Notes: generated by a model not told the origin, from the letters alone. A stretch of DNA of 64,000 nt from Phaseolus vulgaris (GCF_000499845.2 NC_023749.2:1521030-1585029); one strand, 5' to 3'. Shown: positions 25,410 to 36,688, numbered from the stretch's first letter. Numbers and translations: made by a program.

Positions 25410-25667
25410 AGATAGATGGAAGGAAAGTTTGGTTTTAGAAAAGGATAGTAAAATTAGATAGTTTGAAGGAAAGTTTGGTTTTAGAAGACGATGGAAAATT
25501 AGGTAGATGGAAGGAAAGTTTGGTTTTAGAAAAGGATAGTAAAATTACATAGATGGAAAGAAAGTTTGGTTTTAGAAGAGGATGGAAATTAGATAGATGG
25601 AAGGAAAGTTTGGTTTTAGAAAAGGATAGTAAAATTACATAGATGGAAAGAAAGTTTGGTTTTAGGT
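25410..25667 (+). repeat. Minisatellite of 44-46 bp derived from CHX promoter DNA
   Basis: Six units built on AGATGGAAGGAAAGTTTGGT. Two unit types alternate (AAAAGGATAGTAAAATT and AGAGGATGGAAATT endings), so the array also reads as a 90-bp dimer. The same sequence occurs once at 21340-21370, just upstream of the functional CHX gene, in the same context (AATTAAAAGTTAATTA...GACTTGGTAAAAT). The array is therefore an expanded copy of CHX 5' flanking DNA in front of the plus-strand pseudogene. It explains the repetitive 90-codon antisense frame here. Confidence 0.9.
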
Positions 25668-25761
25668 TAGGCATAACAAACTTTTCAAAGATGGAAGAGA
25701 TCCACAAGGAAACTCAACTCTTAGGGTGGACTTATATAAACTCTTTCTAGCTATTTGATTA

Positions 25762-26210
25762 GAATGAGAAATTCCTAAACACAATTTTTTCAAAGAAAAG
25801 CTTAATTGTTCTTGAAACTGTGGCCAATCTAGGTCTTCTCTTCTTCTTGTTTCTGGTGGGGCTTGAACTTGACATGCTTTCTATAGGCAAAACTGGTCAC
25901 AAGGTCATTGTCATTACTAACATCTCATTGCCTTTTGTGCTTGCCATTGGAACCTCGTATGCACTTCGAGCCAGCATATCCAGAAATGTTGATCCAACCC
26001 CATTTCTTATTTTCATGAGTGTTGCCTTCTCCATCACTGCATTTCCCGTTCTTGCTCATATCCTAGTCGAGCTCAAACTCCTCACAACTGATGTTGATCG
26101 CATAGCAATGTCAGCAGCTGCTGTGAATGATGTTGCAAAATGGATACTACTTGCTCTGGCCATAGCTCTTTTGGCTCTAACTCATCCCCTCTTGTTTCCT
26201 TATGGTCATA
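25762..26210 (+). pseudogene. Truncated CHX pseudogene, plus-strand copy
   Basis: About 450 bp closely matching the first half of exon 2 of the CHX gene at 21.7-24.9 kb, from NEKFLNT to the region just after LALAIAL. It begins mid-exon with no start codon or exon 1. A 1-bp loss after ALAIAL shifts the frame, and the copy ends at the palindrome centre. Altered residues include NDVAAW to NDVAKW. It lies directly behind the expanded copy of CHX 5' flanking DNA, as if exon 1 and intron 1 were deleted from a once larger duplicate. Confidence 0.9.
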
Positions 26211-26237
26211 ATGCAGTGATAGAGAGGGCAACACAAA

Positions 26238-27095
26238 GTATGACCCATAAGGAAACAGAGGAGATGAGTTAGATCCAGAGAGAGCTACGGCCAGAGCAAG
26301 TAGTATCCATGCTGCAACACCATTTACAGCAGCCGCAGACATTGCTATGCAACCAGCATCAGTTGTGAGGAGTTTGAGCTCGGCTAGGATAAGAGTAAGA
26401 ACGGGAAATGCAGTGATGGAGAGGGCAACACCCATGAAAATAAGAAATGGGGTTGGATAAGCATTTTAGGATATGGTGGCTCGAAGAGCATATGAGGTTC
26501 CAATGCCAAGTACAAAAGGCAATATGATGCCAGCAAGGGAAATGGCTAAGGCCTTGTGACCAGTTTTGCGTATAGAACGCATGTCAAGCTCAAGTCCCAC
26601 CAAAAACAAGAAGAATAGAAGACCCAGATTGGCCACGGTTTCAAGCACAGTTAAGCTTTTCTTTGGGAAAACAGTGTTCAGGAATTTCTCATTCCGCCCA
26701 ATTGCTGATGGTCCAAGTAATATTCCTCCCTGCATTCATTTTCCAATACAGGATGCATGCAACCCCACCTTACAACTTTTTCATGAATTACAACAACAAC
26801 AATTTGCATGGCCTGGTCTTGAGATTGATCACAGTGATAAGAATGCAACAAGGCTTTTTGTTTTAACTAAGCAAGCACTGCATTTATTGAATGATGAAAG
26901 AAGAGAAAAGAATAGAGGGGGCAAAGGAAAGAAAACTTACAATGACCTCTGCAATAACTCTGGGTTGTCTAAGAGGTTTGAGAAGGAATGCAAGGAATCT
27001 GGTGAAAATCAGCACGAGACATATCTGAAGGATTAACAGGGGAAACGCATAATCCAAAGGGTTTTCATGTTTGAATGCTCCATTGGATCTCTTGA
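26238..27095 (-). pseudogene. Truncated CHX pseudogene, minus-strand copy
   Basis: Read on the minus strand this contains exon 1 (from [15 protein letters not shown]), an intron with intact GT/AG ends, and the first half of exon 2. There is no ATG before exon 1. A TAA stop interrupts exon 2 after RATIS at about 26466, followed by a frame change, and the copy stops near the VSLWVILC codons of the parent. It faces the plus-strand copy, so the two broken 3' ends meet at a 27-bp centre (26211-26237). Transcription through both would give a fold-back RNA similar to functional CHX mRNA. Confidence 0.9.
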
Positions 27096-27129
27096 TTTCT
27101 GGACAGGAAACAGAAGATACACAAAAAGA

Positions 27130-28000
27130 AATTTAAGAATTTGTGTTGTTCATACCAGAGACTAGTGATAATCTTATTACGCCTTCATCATATGCATTTC
27201 AATTTCTTTTTTCATTTCATCTAGGTGCGTGGTTTTGTTGCAATCTATAAAAGAAAAACTTTGGCATCTAAGAGCCAAGTTAGAGAACAATTCAACTTAT
27301 CAGTATAAAGAAATGTGGTTGTGTTTTGTTTGCATGTTCTTAGTTTCTTTTGTTCTTAATCAACAAAGACTGAATAAATTAAAATGGACACTTACCTTAT
27401 ACAAGTACCTCTAACTTTCTATTTAACTAACAAATTATAACCACTACAAACATCCAAAGCAGGGAAAGACATATTACAGAAAACCAGCAATGGTCCAAAT
27501 CTGCATACTTATGCCTTATACAGCAGAGGAAAAAACTGAGTTTGCATCTTCCCTACCATTGTTTGTCCAAGTGCTTAGAATTCAGGTGAATGCCTTCTTC
27601 AGCACCAAAAAACACCCTGCACCACATGACAGCACTGTTGCTTGGTATTCATCTCATACTTGATCCCTCAGAGTATTGCTTGAAGTCCAAGATGAGTGTA
27701 ACAGGGTGGTGACAGCTGCAGAAGTTCTCATTTTCATTACAGGATTGCATGTGACCAATAACAGCATAGCACCAATCGTGAACTTGGCACTTGAAGGGCC
27801 CCTGCAAAGAATGTGCTTCAATTCTTCTGCATAATTATGCAGAGTTGAATAATAATCCTCACAGCCAAGACATATTAGATGATTAACACAGAGCAGATGA
27901 AGAGGATAGCACAGTGCCACCAATAAACTGCATGTTCTTAGCTTTTAATGCAGAAACAAATATACAATCAAGTTTTATGGTTTAAATGATAATGTTTGGA
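27130..28000 (-). other. Unrecognised moderately GC-rich stretch, possible gene fragment
   Basis: The segment 27540-27930 is less AT-rich than its surroundings. On the minus strand it contains a splice-acceptor-like TTCTTTGCAG followed by GGGCCC near 27800, and an open stretch (GPFKCQVHDWCYAV and onward) that stops near 27655. I do not recognise the product. Another minus frame (27654-27923) lacks an ATG start. It may be a decayed gene fragment or a 3' UTR. Confidence 0.2.
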
Positions 28001-29399
28001 TTTGATGCAACTTTTTAACACAGTTATCTAAGCAAATACTTGTTTTAAAAGGGATTTCAGAACCTAACAGTTGTCTTAAATTTTTCTAATGATCAAGACA
28101 AAATTGTTCTTTTAAAATGATTGCAGAAGAACACCAGAAGTCAACAAAAACATATATTTTTATGAATAGAAATTATTAGATTATTGTTTTATTTCTTTAA
28201 TTATTTATTTTCATTAGAATCACATTTGCAACTCATAATCAGAATATGTATAAAACATTCACAATGATGCTGTAACTGACATGTTTAAATGTCTTCAACT
28301 TCTATCAGAGTTTCTTTCAGAAATAGGCATTTTGTAATACTGTGGTATATGATAGTTCTACCACAATTTTTTCATAAGATTTAAATGTGTTTCTATATAC
28401 CTTTTTCTATTTTGGTCAGAGTAAAAAAAAATTTAAATGATTTTAGTGTTTTTGTATTTTTTTTATGATATATTTATTTTTGTTTTAATATTTATAATAT
28501 TTTTATCCATTTTAAATAAATTAGTTCATTAAAAAATAGTAAAAACTAAAAGAAAACTATTTATATATTACAAGGAGAAAAAATAAAAAATAAAAATATT
28601 ATAAAGATTAAAATAAATAAAATTTTAAAAAATATTTTAAACAATAATTTTATAAATTTCTAAACCAAACAATATATAATATTAAAACCAAAAATATATT
28701 TAAGCCTAATTTAAATTGCACCGTATACATCACTATCACTGCAAGTCATTATACTATATTTATTTGGTATGAAAGAAACATTTTCCACTCACGTTAGTAC
28801 ACGTTTTTTTAATTTATTTATTTATATTATATCACCCACAATCTTTTCATATTTCTAATTATTAATCTACTTTATTGTATCACTTATTTTATTTCATTTT
28901 TAAAAAAAAAATGCAAATAAAACATTGAACAAATAAAACTTTTTCATCTAAAAATGGTTGTGTTGATTAAGTTGAAACTCATTCGGACCAATTTGGTAGT
29001 AAAAAAAATGTCTGATGGTTGAATTTACTAGTAAGGAATTTGAAAATCCACTTAATAGTTTGAGAAATTTGCACGAAAATGATTGATCCTTACTATAAAA
29101 AATAAAAAAATGAATCCAAAAATTCACCCTATCCACTTTTCATTATGCAGAAAGACAACACAAATATGCAGAGACAGAGATGGAATTGCTAAGCTTTTAG
29201 TCCTCTTTGTGTTAACTTCAGCACCGATTGCACTTGCATGCATGCACTGCATTATTGGAAAATCAAAATTCTTTGAATATGAAATTATTTGTTTATCTAG
29301 TATCATTTCTCATCAATGGATAACAAACAAGAGTAGAGTTTTAATATTGGAGTAAAAAAAATAGTATGTTGAAGTGAATTTAAGTCTAAATTCGAGGTT
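28001..29399. other. AT-rich spacer
   Basis: No gene, repeat array or RNA gene recognised. Frames of 60-90 codons at 28948-29355 resemble no family and overlap on both strands. Confidence 0.6.
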
Positions 29400-29709
29400 T
29401 GTCCGAATTATTTCATGTACTTTATCCGCCCGTGGACTACGAGTGGGTATTTTTCCAGAGGTTTTTATTGTATCAATCTACTCCTGTGTGATTCTTGTTG
29501 AAGCATATACTCCTCGGGGAGAGTAGGGTGCAGGGCGGACGATTTCAAAACAGATTACCCATTCATTAGATAGAGAAGATCACCAAGATTTCGTGATTCG
29601 CTGTCGAACTTATTCCAATTCAATAAGAGATCTCAATATTATGCCTTGGAGAGAACTCGAACCTCCACGCTCTTTAGTACAAGATTTTGAGTCTCGCGTG
29701 TCTACCATT
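29400..29709. other. Nuclear insertion of plastid DNA (NUPT), ycf2-trnL(CAA) interval
   Basis: The stretch has plastid composition and matches, from memory, the plastid inverted-repeat DNA around ycf15 between ycf2 and trnL-CAA (CGCCCGTGGACTACGAG, then GAGTAGGGTGCAGGGCGGAC). It ends in a truncated trnL-CAA. The left border is uncertain by some tens of bases. Differences at former C positions suggest decay by deamination after transfer. Confidence 0.8.
29642..29709 (-). pseudogene. trnL-CAA: Truncated plastid trnL-CAA pseudogene inside the NUPT
   Basis: On the minus strand the text runs AATGGTAGACACGCGAGACT through the CAA anticodon loop (ACTCAAAATCT) and variable arm to the T-arm GGTTCGAGTTC and the 3' end CAAGGCA. 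About 13 nt of the 5' acceptor strand are missing and the acceptor stem is mismatched, so it cannot fold into a working tRNA. C-to-T changes relative to the plastid gene as recalled (CTCGTGCT to CTTGTACT) fit nuclear decay. Confidence 0.82.
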
Positions 29710-29737
29710 ATTATGGAATATCCAACAAACACTTGTT

Positions 29738-29940
29738 AATACAAACTTTAAATAACTTTTATATCATATTAAAAAATGAATTTTATGGTTAACTCAAGAT
29801 ATAAAATCAGTTCATAAGATGAAGTTTAGATCCACTTATATACTATGAAATGTTCTTATATTATAAAATATGTTTATCTTTAATCGATATAAAATTCCAA
29901 CAAATACAATAAAATAGTCTTATAAGATCTCAAACAAATA
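29738..29940 (-). repeat. Dispersed repeat family 2, inverted copy
   Basis: Read on the minus strand it contains the STATATAAGTGGATCTAAAC-type block followed by ATCTTATGAACTGATTTTAT and GAGTTAACC. The same order of blocks occurs at 40321-40530 (plus) and, inverted, in intron 1 of the 4CL gene at 60735-60835. Such sequence is common in legume genomes. No coding capacity; borders approximate. Confidence 0.5.
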
Positions 29941-30324
29941 AAATAAAAGAGGGTTAGTGGCTTTATTCATAATCATAATCATGGTCTCTGTGGTGTCTAT
30001 ATTTTTGAAGTAGTTCCTAAGAATATATCTGCAACAGGTGTGAGGTTATTGGTAAAATGGAACAAAATCGAAACAACTGATGTGGCAGTTTTTGAGAGTA
30101 CAATGTTGCTGATATGCTTATCTCACATCATCTCCACCTAAATTTATATGCTATAAATAAATAAATAGACTTTACATCAAAAGTAGGAAAAGGAAAAGAA
30201 GGGAAAAAATTCAGTCTTAGGTAAATAACCATAATTAATTCCGTTACCAAAACTTCAAACTACATCTTCTTGTTCTCGGGGAAAAGATTGATCTCTGGCA
30301 TAGGATTCAAATAATTAACCAGCT

Positions 30325-32880
30325 ATGGCGGTTAGTTGCATGCCTCTTCGATCCTTACTTTCTCTCATGATTTTGTTTATACCTAAAAGGAACAGATTTA
30401 AGGGTGTCTTGTTGTAAGGTAGATGAATGATTACATATTTTTGGAATTGTGACGTTGAGGATCTGGTAAGAAATTCTAATGATTTCATGTTAGCATGTAA
30501 CAATCCATGCCATTTTTTCTCTTTCTAATTTCTAACATTTTGAATGAGCTTATCGATCTCTGAGTTTCTTGTGATTTCATTCAATGTTTTTCCGTCTTTC
30601 ATTCTGGGAAATATCATACAAACAGTAGCACAGTTAGAATATTTGAGGAAATAGAAAACAGAAAACAAGAAGACGAGGTGTGTGTATGGTGTATGTTCTT
30701 TTCATCATTTCCTCCAGAAATCATTGCAATGTGAAAAAATAGTGAAATTAATGGAGATATGAATGTGATGTGAGGGAAATCTAGGAAATTTCATAACTTT
30801 TACTGTTCAAAATGCTAATCTATTTGTGACATGTTTGTTTAACAGGTGAGATCGGTGAAAGTGAGCAACATCTCTTCAGGTGCAACCGAGCAAGATTTGA
30901 GGGAATTTCTTACATTTCCTGGGAAAATTGAGTACATTGAAATGCAAAGGTTTGTGTAGATAATATGAATGACAAGGGAATTCCCCAAAATTTGGATAGA
31001 GTATGTAATAATATCTCTCATTTTTCAGTGACAAGGGAAGTCCCCAAGTTGCTTATGTTACCTTCAGTAATCCAGAGGGAGCAGAAACTGCAGTTCTTCT
31101 CTCGGTACATTCATTCTCATTGCCTTCTGTCTAATTTTGTTCTATCTAATAATTTAAATTTTACAAATCCAAATTAAAAACATGTTTCTTGAGTATTCTT
31201 ATCACATTGTTTACGAAATAGTACTACCAATTCTATATTTAAATAACCTATAATGAGAACAATTTTCATTCTTTATTCATCAATGGACAATGTTAATTTT
31301 TCAATACTGTACATATTTGTATATTTGATCTAATCTATGGATTTTCATATTTTTTTATACATGTTGATACTTCTCTATGCATATTCATAAAGTATACAAA
31401 AATTTTGGTACAAGATATAGATAGATGAAACAAATTGAAATATTGATGTGTCAAATGCTTACTTACAAATATGATATGCATCTCTTTCATTGTAACAGTT
31501 TCATTATTATAGTAGAGATGGCGAAATTTTAATTTGATGTTTAAGAGCTGACATGAAACCTGTGTTGGTGTCTCCAGGGAGCAGTTGTGTGTGGACAGTC
31601 TCTGAACATTGATTTGGCTAAGGACTATGCGCTGCCTGCTTCGGCCGCATCTGCAGTAACTATTCCCTCTCTTTTTTTATTGCAGAGCTACTCATTCTAA
31701 TATGAGAAATTATATATTTATGACCATCATGAGTCTGAGATCCCAACTAATGTCTACATAGTAGACAGTGAAAAAAATAATTTATATGCAGATTAACTGA
31801 GAGTTGGAACCATGGCAATCTCAGATCAAGTAACAAGTTTTCATGGGTTAAAAATTACTGAAAACCACAAAATTACGAGTGAAACTCTTTAAATAAAGTG
31901 CAACACAAATTTTTGTGACTTCATAAATTTTAACTTACTGTAAATAATGTTTTCAAGAGACTGTTAGAAAGTGATTCCCTCTTTTATTTGGTATCTGTAC
32001 TATGTTGAGAACCATGTTAGAGAATTTATAGTTTAATGATTCTGAGCAGGCAGCACAACAGACTACTAACGCTGAGAGTGGGGAATCTGGTTTGAGGAAG
32101 GCAGAGGATGTTGTAACCAGCATGGTAGCCAAGGGCTTCATTTTGGGTAAAGATGCATTGAATCGAGCAAAATCCTTTGATGAGAGGCACCAGCTTTCTT
32201 CCACAGCCACAGCAAAAGTTGCTTCTTTTGACCAGAAGGTTGGTTTTACTGAAAAGATCAGTGCTGGTACAGTTATGGTGAATGACAAGGTGAAAGAAAT
32301 GGATCAGAAATTTCAAGTCTCAGAGAAGACTAAATCTGCAATTTCAGTAGCTGAGCAGTCAGTGTCCAATGCTGGATCTGCCATAATGAAGAATCGGTAT
32401 GTGTTGACTGGGGCTACTTGGGTCACAGGTGCTTACAACAGGGTTGCTAAGGCAGCTGAGGAAGTGGGACAGAAAACTAAGGAGAAGGTTTTGGCACAGG
32501 ATAATCAAGGAAAGACTGAACAAGGTAATGTCCAAACCACCGGGTCGGTACCCACCACTCCTGATCAAACCTCCAAAGAAGCAACCACAATCAATGAACC
32601 CTCAAAACCTGAACCTCAACAGGCCACCACAGTTGATCAAACCTCAAAATCTGAAACTCAGCAGGCCATCACAGTTAATGAACCCTCCAAACCTGAACCT
32701 CAAGTGGCCACCACAGTTAACGAACCCTCCAAATCTGAACCTCAAGTGGCCACCACAGTTAACGAACCCTCCAAATCTGAACCTCAAGTGGCCACCACAG
32801 TTAACGAACCCTCCAAACCTGAACCTCAACAAGCAACCAAGGATGGTCAATCTCCCAGTCCTGCAACAACTACAGCCTGA
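30325..32880 (+). CDS. BPA1-like: RRM protein, binding partner of ACD11 1-like (BPA1)
   Basis: BPA1 proteins bind the sphingolipid-transfer protein ACD11 and modulate defence and cell death. Five exons (30325-30330, 30846-30949, 31029-31104, 31578-31655, 32050-32880) give 364 residues. The first exon encodes only Met-Ala before a 515-nt intron. An RRM fold follows (VRSVKVSNISSGATEQDL, then IEYIEMQ, then QVAYVTFSNPEGAETAV, then LNIDLAKDY; about residues 3-80). The middle region is the family's helical part (KAEDVVTSMVAKGFILGKDA to NRYVLTGATWVTGAYNRVAKAA). The tail is unusual: six 14-residue repeats of the type NEPSKSEPQVATTV. The tiny first exon is inferred from frame, a GTTAGT donor and family start (MAVR...); the rest is firm. 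Convergent with TIM22. Confidence 0.9.
32593..32844 (+). repeat. 42-bp coding minisatellite in the BPA1-like gene
   Basis: Six in-frame units of 42 bp encoding NEPSKPEPQQATTV-like repeats. Units 4 and 5 are identical at the nucleotide level over the segment checked, indicating recent duplication; units 1, 2 and 6 are more diverged. The repeats are Pro-, Ser- and Glu-rich and probably disordered. Confidence 0.95.
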
Positions 32881-33149
32881 TCTTATGATTTGCAAACTAG
32901 TATGTGTGAAATTCGGGTTATATTTATGAGCTTATTAGAGTATTTTTGAGAAGTTGGATGGTATATGTCGAATAACTGACTGTGTTGTAGAAATAAAATA
33001 AAACTGGAGAGCCTCAGTGTAGAATTCTTTCTGAGACTTCATGCAGTCAAATATATATACCCTATTTACCTTGTCCTGAGGAAATACGGTGGCGTCCATG
33101 TATCTTGTTTGTTACGCTAGTTATTAATAGACTAATAGTCCCATGAGGA

Positions 33150-33205
33150 TCTCTCTCTCTCTCTTTCTCTCTCTATCTCTATCTCTATCTCTGTATATAT
33201 ATATG
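33150..33205. repeat. CT / CTAT / AT compound microsatellite
   Basis: A (CT)n run passes into (CTAT)n and then a short (AT)n, lying between the convergent BPA1-like and TIM22 genes. Confidence 0.9.
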
Positions 33206-33659
33206 CAACTATTATGACGAATTAGTAGTTTTCTAAATTAAAAATGAAAATGACAGATTAATTCATTTGCAATAAGACTTGCTGACAGCATGTGGTTTTT
33301 GGTGAAGTTTGAAAAACATATTAGGAGCTCGATTGAATACTTGATCGAGTTCTCACTCCTATTCTATCATTTATACTTTTTCCACCAAAATAGATGACAG
33401 CGGTAAAATAGTGAATGCGTCAGAGATTTATTTAGTCACGAATGCATAAAGAAAATAACTATTTAAATTGCTTAATACTAAACCATAGCATTACATCACA
33501 GCTTTCCCTAGTTTGGAAATGCATTTGACATGGTATACAAATGAATTATTGATGTAAATAAATGCTGCAGTATGTGTGCTCCGCAGTCACGTCCTGTATA
33601 AAATGGGCCAAAGACTTCACCAAGAACTCAAAAAATGTGTTAGGATGACGTCAATTTAC

Positions 33660-36348
33660 TCACTGATGTCTCTCCAAAAACTTCTCTATTACGACGGAGA
33701 ATGCCGCAAAGCCAGCACAACCAACACATGCTGCCTTTGGGCCACCTAGAACCACGTCACAACAAACAAGGGAAACTTTAGCATACATAATGAAGGGAAA
33801 AATAAAGGCAGAGAGAACAAGTTCATAAAAGGAGAAACGTTTTGATTTTCTATTATTGGTTTGCCGGTTCATTATCCTTTTAGTATACCTCTATTCCTTT
33901 CTCATTACAATTTACATCTATCACTCTTTTCATGTCCCTCCCAAGGTTCTACTGTCAAAAAATCTATTCAACTAGTTCTTACCAAATTGTATTATCTGAT
34001 TCCCAGATACAGCACAAAAGAACATTTAAATATAAAACTGCTTTGAAAAGGAATAAACAGAACAATTTTAAAAATAGCCGTGGAAGGGATTCTTGCCAAG
34101 GCTCCCCAAAGAAGAAAAACCTCTTGAGTGTGTTTGGTCAGGGACACCACCTTATGATATCCAAGGATGCCATGCTCCCTGTTACTGCTCTCCTTTATAG
34201 GGAGGCAGCGCTGACTTAGGCAACTATTCTTTCGGGTAGGTATGTTTTTTTAAGTGTAGGGTACTCCATCAAACCTTGGTATTGTATAAGTGGTTTCAAG
34301 ATTGGGCTCTCTTAAAAGAAGCTGTAGGTAGGTTTCCAAGTTTCAGAGTACACAAGCACCTGCTTGCATTACATCAACATCACTATTGCCTACCATCTTT
34401 CATAGCCATTCCCAGAACCCATTCATCAAACCTCATCCTATAACACCAAGGACAATTTCCTTCTACCTTGCAGCTAACATTTCAGTTGAGATGAGCAGAA
34501 ATAACTGTTTTTCTAAAGTTAAAAGTTCATAGCAATGGATTCAAGCTTCAAAGAACCTGAACCAATTCTTGAAAATGAATCGTCTATGTTTAGGAATATT
34601 CATTTTATGCTTTATTTTTATCGTAGTAGGTATATGAAATTCTTGGTATCTTCAGAAAAGGATTTAAATTGAAATATCTAAATACTACAAAAATCACTTT
34701 TCTATGATTATTAAATTCTGTTGTGAAACAAGAGTTTAGTGACAATAGAAATTGAGGTTATGAACATTTTCAAAAATAAGTCAGTATGCAAAGCAGAGAG
34801 CAGAGCAATGAACTAACTTATGTTGTAAGTTATCATTTTCCCAAACAGGATTAGAGGACTAGAGCATAAGCTCTTGAAAATCAATGATACATTCGTCAAC
34901 AACCAAGCCTTTTCCCACTAGGTGGAGTCAACTACATGGATATGATCAAACAACACCATAATATTTTGTAATGAATATTTTATATAGAAATATTATTTAC
35001 TTCAAAAAAAATCTTAAAGGCTATGCCTATAGTTTTTCTTAGTCTCTGCCTCTAGCAATTGACCTATCTCCATCAGACCTACTGTCCTTACCAGGGGCTT
35101 CTTCAGGTCATCTCCAATATGCCCAAACCACCAAAGTTTAGTTCCTCATCTTTTCTACAATAATTTTTATATACATTATTTCTTAATGATATATCTGCAA
35201 AAGTAAACCACCTCCCAAAGTGCATCTTTTTTCTTTTGTGGAACCCAAAGTGTATCTAAGATGAAAATCAAACATATAATAGCAAAGTGCAATCTAGCAG
35301 TATCATATTTCCGTGTATAAGGTCTCTAAGTCTGTTCTATACAAGCCTTGCCAGGCCATTTATGCAGTTCATTTGTTAAATTAAGAGAAAGAAAAACATG
35401 ATAAAATGTGGACAAATAAAGAAAAAAGTGTTACCTTTTGCTGATATTGCACCTCCAGTTGCACATCCAGCAACTACGGTATTTGTTATGTCATGTTTCG
35501 CTCGAGCCTGAAAAAAAAAAATCAAGGGCCCACGTGGTAAGAAGAATGAACCTCATAATGCTTAATGCAAATATATATTTCCATTCCTCAAATGATCAAA
35601 TCCATTAGACCTTCTCCACAACACATTCAGCAGCTGAGAATACAAAACCCATAACAGCAAATGCTTTGGCTGAACTCCAACTCCTTCTCCCCATCTGCTT
35701 TGCTTGATATATAAGCTGCTGTCTGCCAGTCATTTCCTCTTGCATCAGTGGGTTGTCCAGTGCTCCAAGAAATAAACCCATGAAGATGCCAAGCCCACCC
35801 CCTAAAAAGAACATCACATGAATCCCAAGAAACTCATGAATAGACTGAAACAGTAGCCTAAATCATATAAAAAAAAAATTATTGGGAATATTAATCTACT
35901 TGTCTCACAGACAATGATAAATCAGCAGTAAGGATGGTGAGTCAAATTATACATAATCCTAAGAATCCCATCTTAGCTGTCCATCATACTAGGTAGGTAC
36001 TAGTGGTGGAAAGAACATCCTAAATGGAGCTGAAATCTCAAAAAAAAACCCTGACTACACTTGAACAATTGATGATAAGTGGTCCATATTCATATCAGGA
36101 AATTCAATTCAGTTAATCAGAGGAGCAAGAAACAAACAAAGAGGTATGCATTAGGGAAAAAAAAGGTGAGGATTGAATGCCATACCCATGACTCCACTGA
36201 CTACACTGCGCACTGCGCAATTGTTCCAAATGTCTTGACCACGGATTTCCTCAACCGAGGGCAGTCTTATGGGCTCAATCTGAGGCTTCTCTGCTTCTGC
36301 TGAGTTCAAAGAACCATTTTCAACTGCTTTACCGGAACCATCAGCCAT
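33660..36348 (-). CDS. TIM22: Mitochondrial inner-membrane import translocase subunit TIM22
   Basis: The channel-forming subunit of the TIM22 carrier translocase, which inserts metabolite carriers and other multispanning proteins into the mitochondrial inner membrane. Four exons (36348-36186, 35801-35611, 35507-35435, 33745-33660) give 170 residues, matching Arabidopsis TIM22. The Tim17/Tim22/Tim23 region spans residues 45-165. It has the WNNCAVRSV start, glycine-rich helices (GVMGGGLGIFMGLFLGALDNP), the RQQ..AKQMGRRSW loop, FAVMGFVFSAAECVVEK, and the C-terminal GGPKAACVGCAGFAAFSVVIEK. There is no cleavable presequence, as expected. Intron 3 is 1.7 kb and holds no obvious gene. A GC-rich leader exon with an upstream ATG lies at 36576-36690. 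Confidence 0.95.
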
Positions 36349-36502
36349 TTGTAAAGCTCAAATAGTGAATATGCTAGAGCTGATTGAAATCCGCACAGAT
36401 AAATAAATGCCAGTGTTACTACTTCGTAATGAAGCAAAATCACTCAAAATATCTATCAATTATACAGAATCAATAGGCAAGAACATCGAATCATGCAAAA
36501 TA

Positions 36503-36688
36503 CTATTTAACAGATGCTATGCTAAATAACAAATACAAGTGAGCTTGAAACAATGAGAGGAGAGGAAAGAGTACCAATCGGCGGAGCCGCGCAGACGACG
36601 GTGGAGGTTCGCCGTGAGGGGAGGACTGCGGCAGAGGTTTCTCCGGTGAGGAAGTTGAAGAATGATGGTGTGCCACGATTGTGCCCAT
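36503..36688 (-). other. Upstream ORF / leader exon of TIM22
   Basis: The GC-rich segment 36576-36690 looks like the 5' UTR exon of TIM22. It ends at a GT donor (GCCGATTG then GTACTC at 36574), and the likely acceptor lies just before the TIM22 ATG. An ATG at 36688 opens a frame (MGTIVAHHHSST...) of 61 codons in the unspliced RNA, so an upstream ORF would be translated before TIM22. The true transcription start could lie inside it, removing the uORF. Confidence 0.4.

Noticed and set aside
25435..25707. A 90-codon minus-strand frame with repeated LSFHLSNF-type text
   Set aside because: It is translation of the 45-bp minisatellite, not a protein gene.
29642..29709. A functional nuclear tRNA-Leu gene
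   Set aside because: The 5' acceptor strand is missing, the stem is mismatched and the sequence is plastid-type within other plastid DNA.
32359..32929. Alternative frames with Pro-rich repeats over the BPA1-like tail
   Set aside because: They are other readings of the 42-bp coding minisatellite; the BPA1 frame continues from the RRM exons through valid splice sites.
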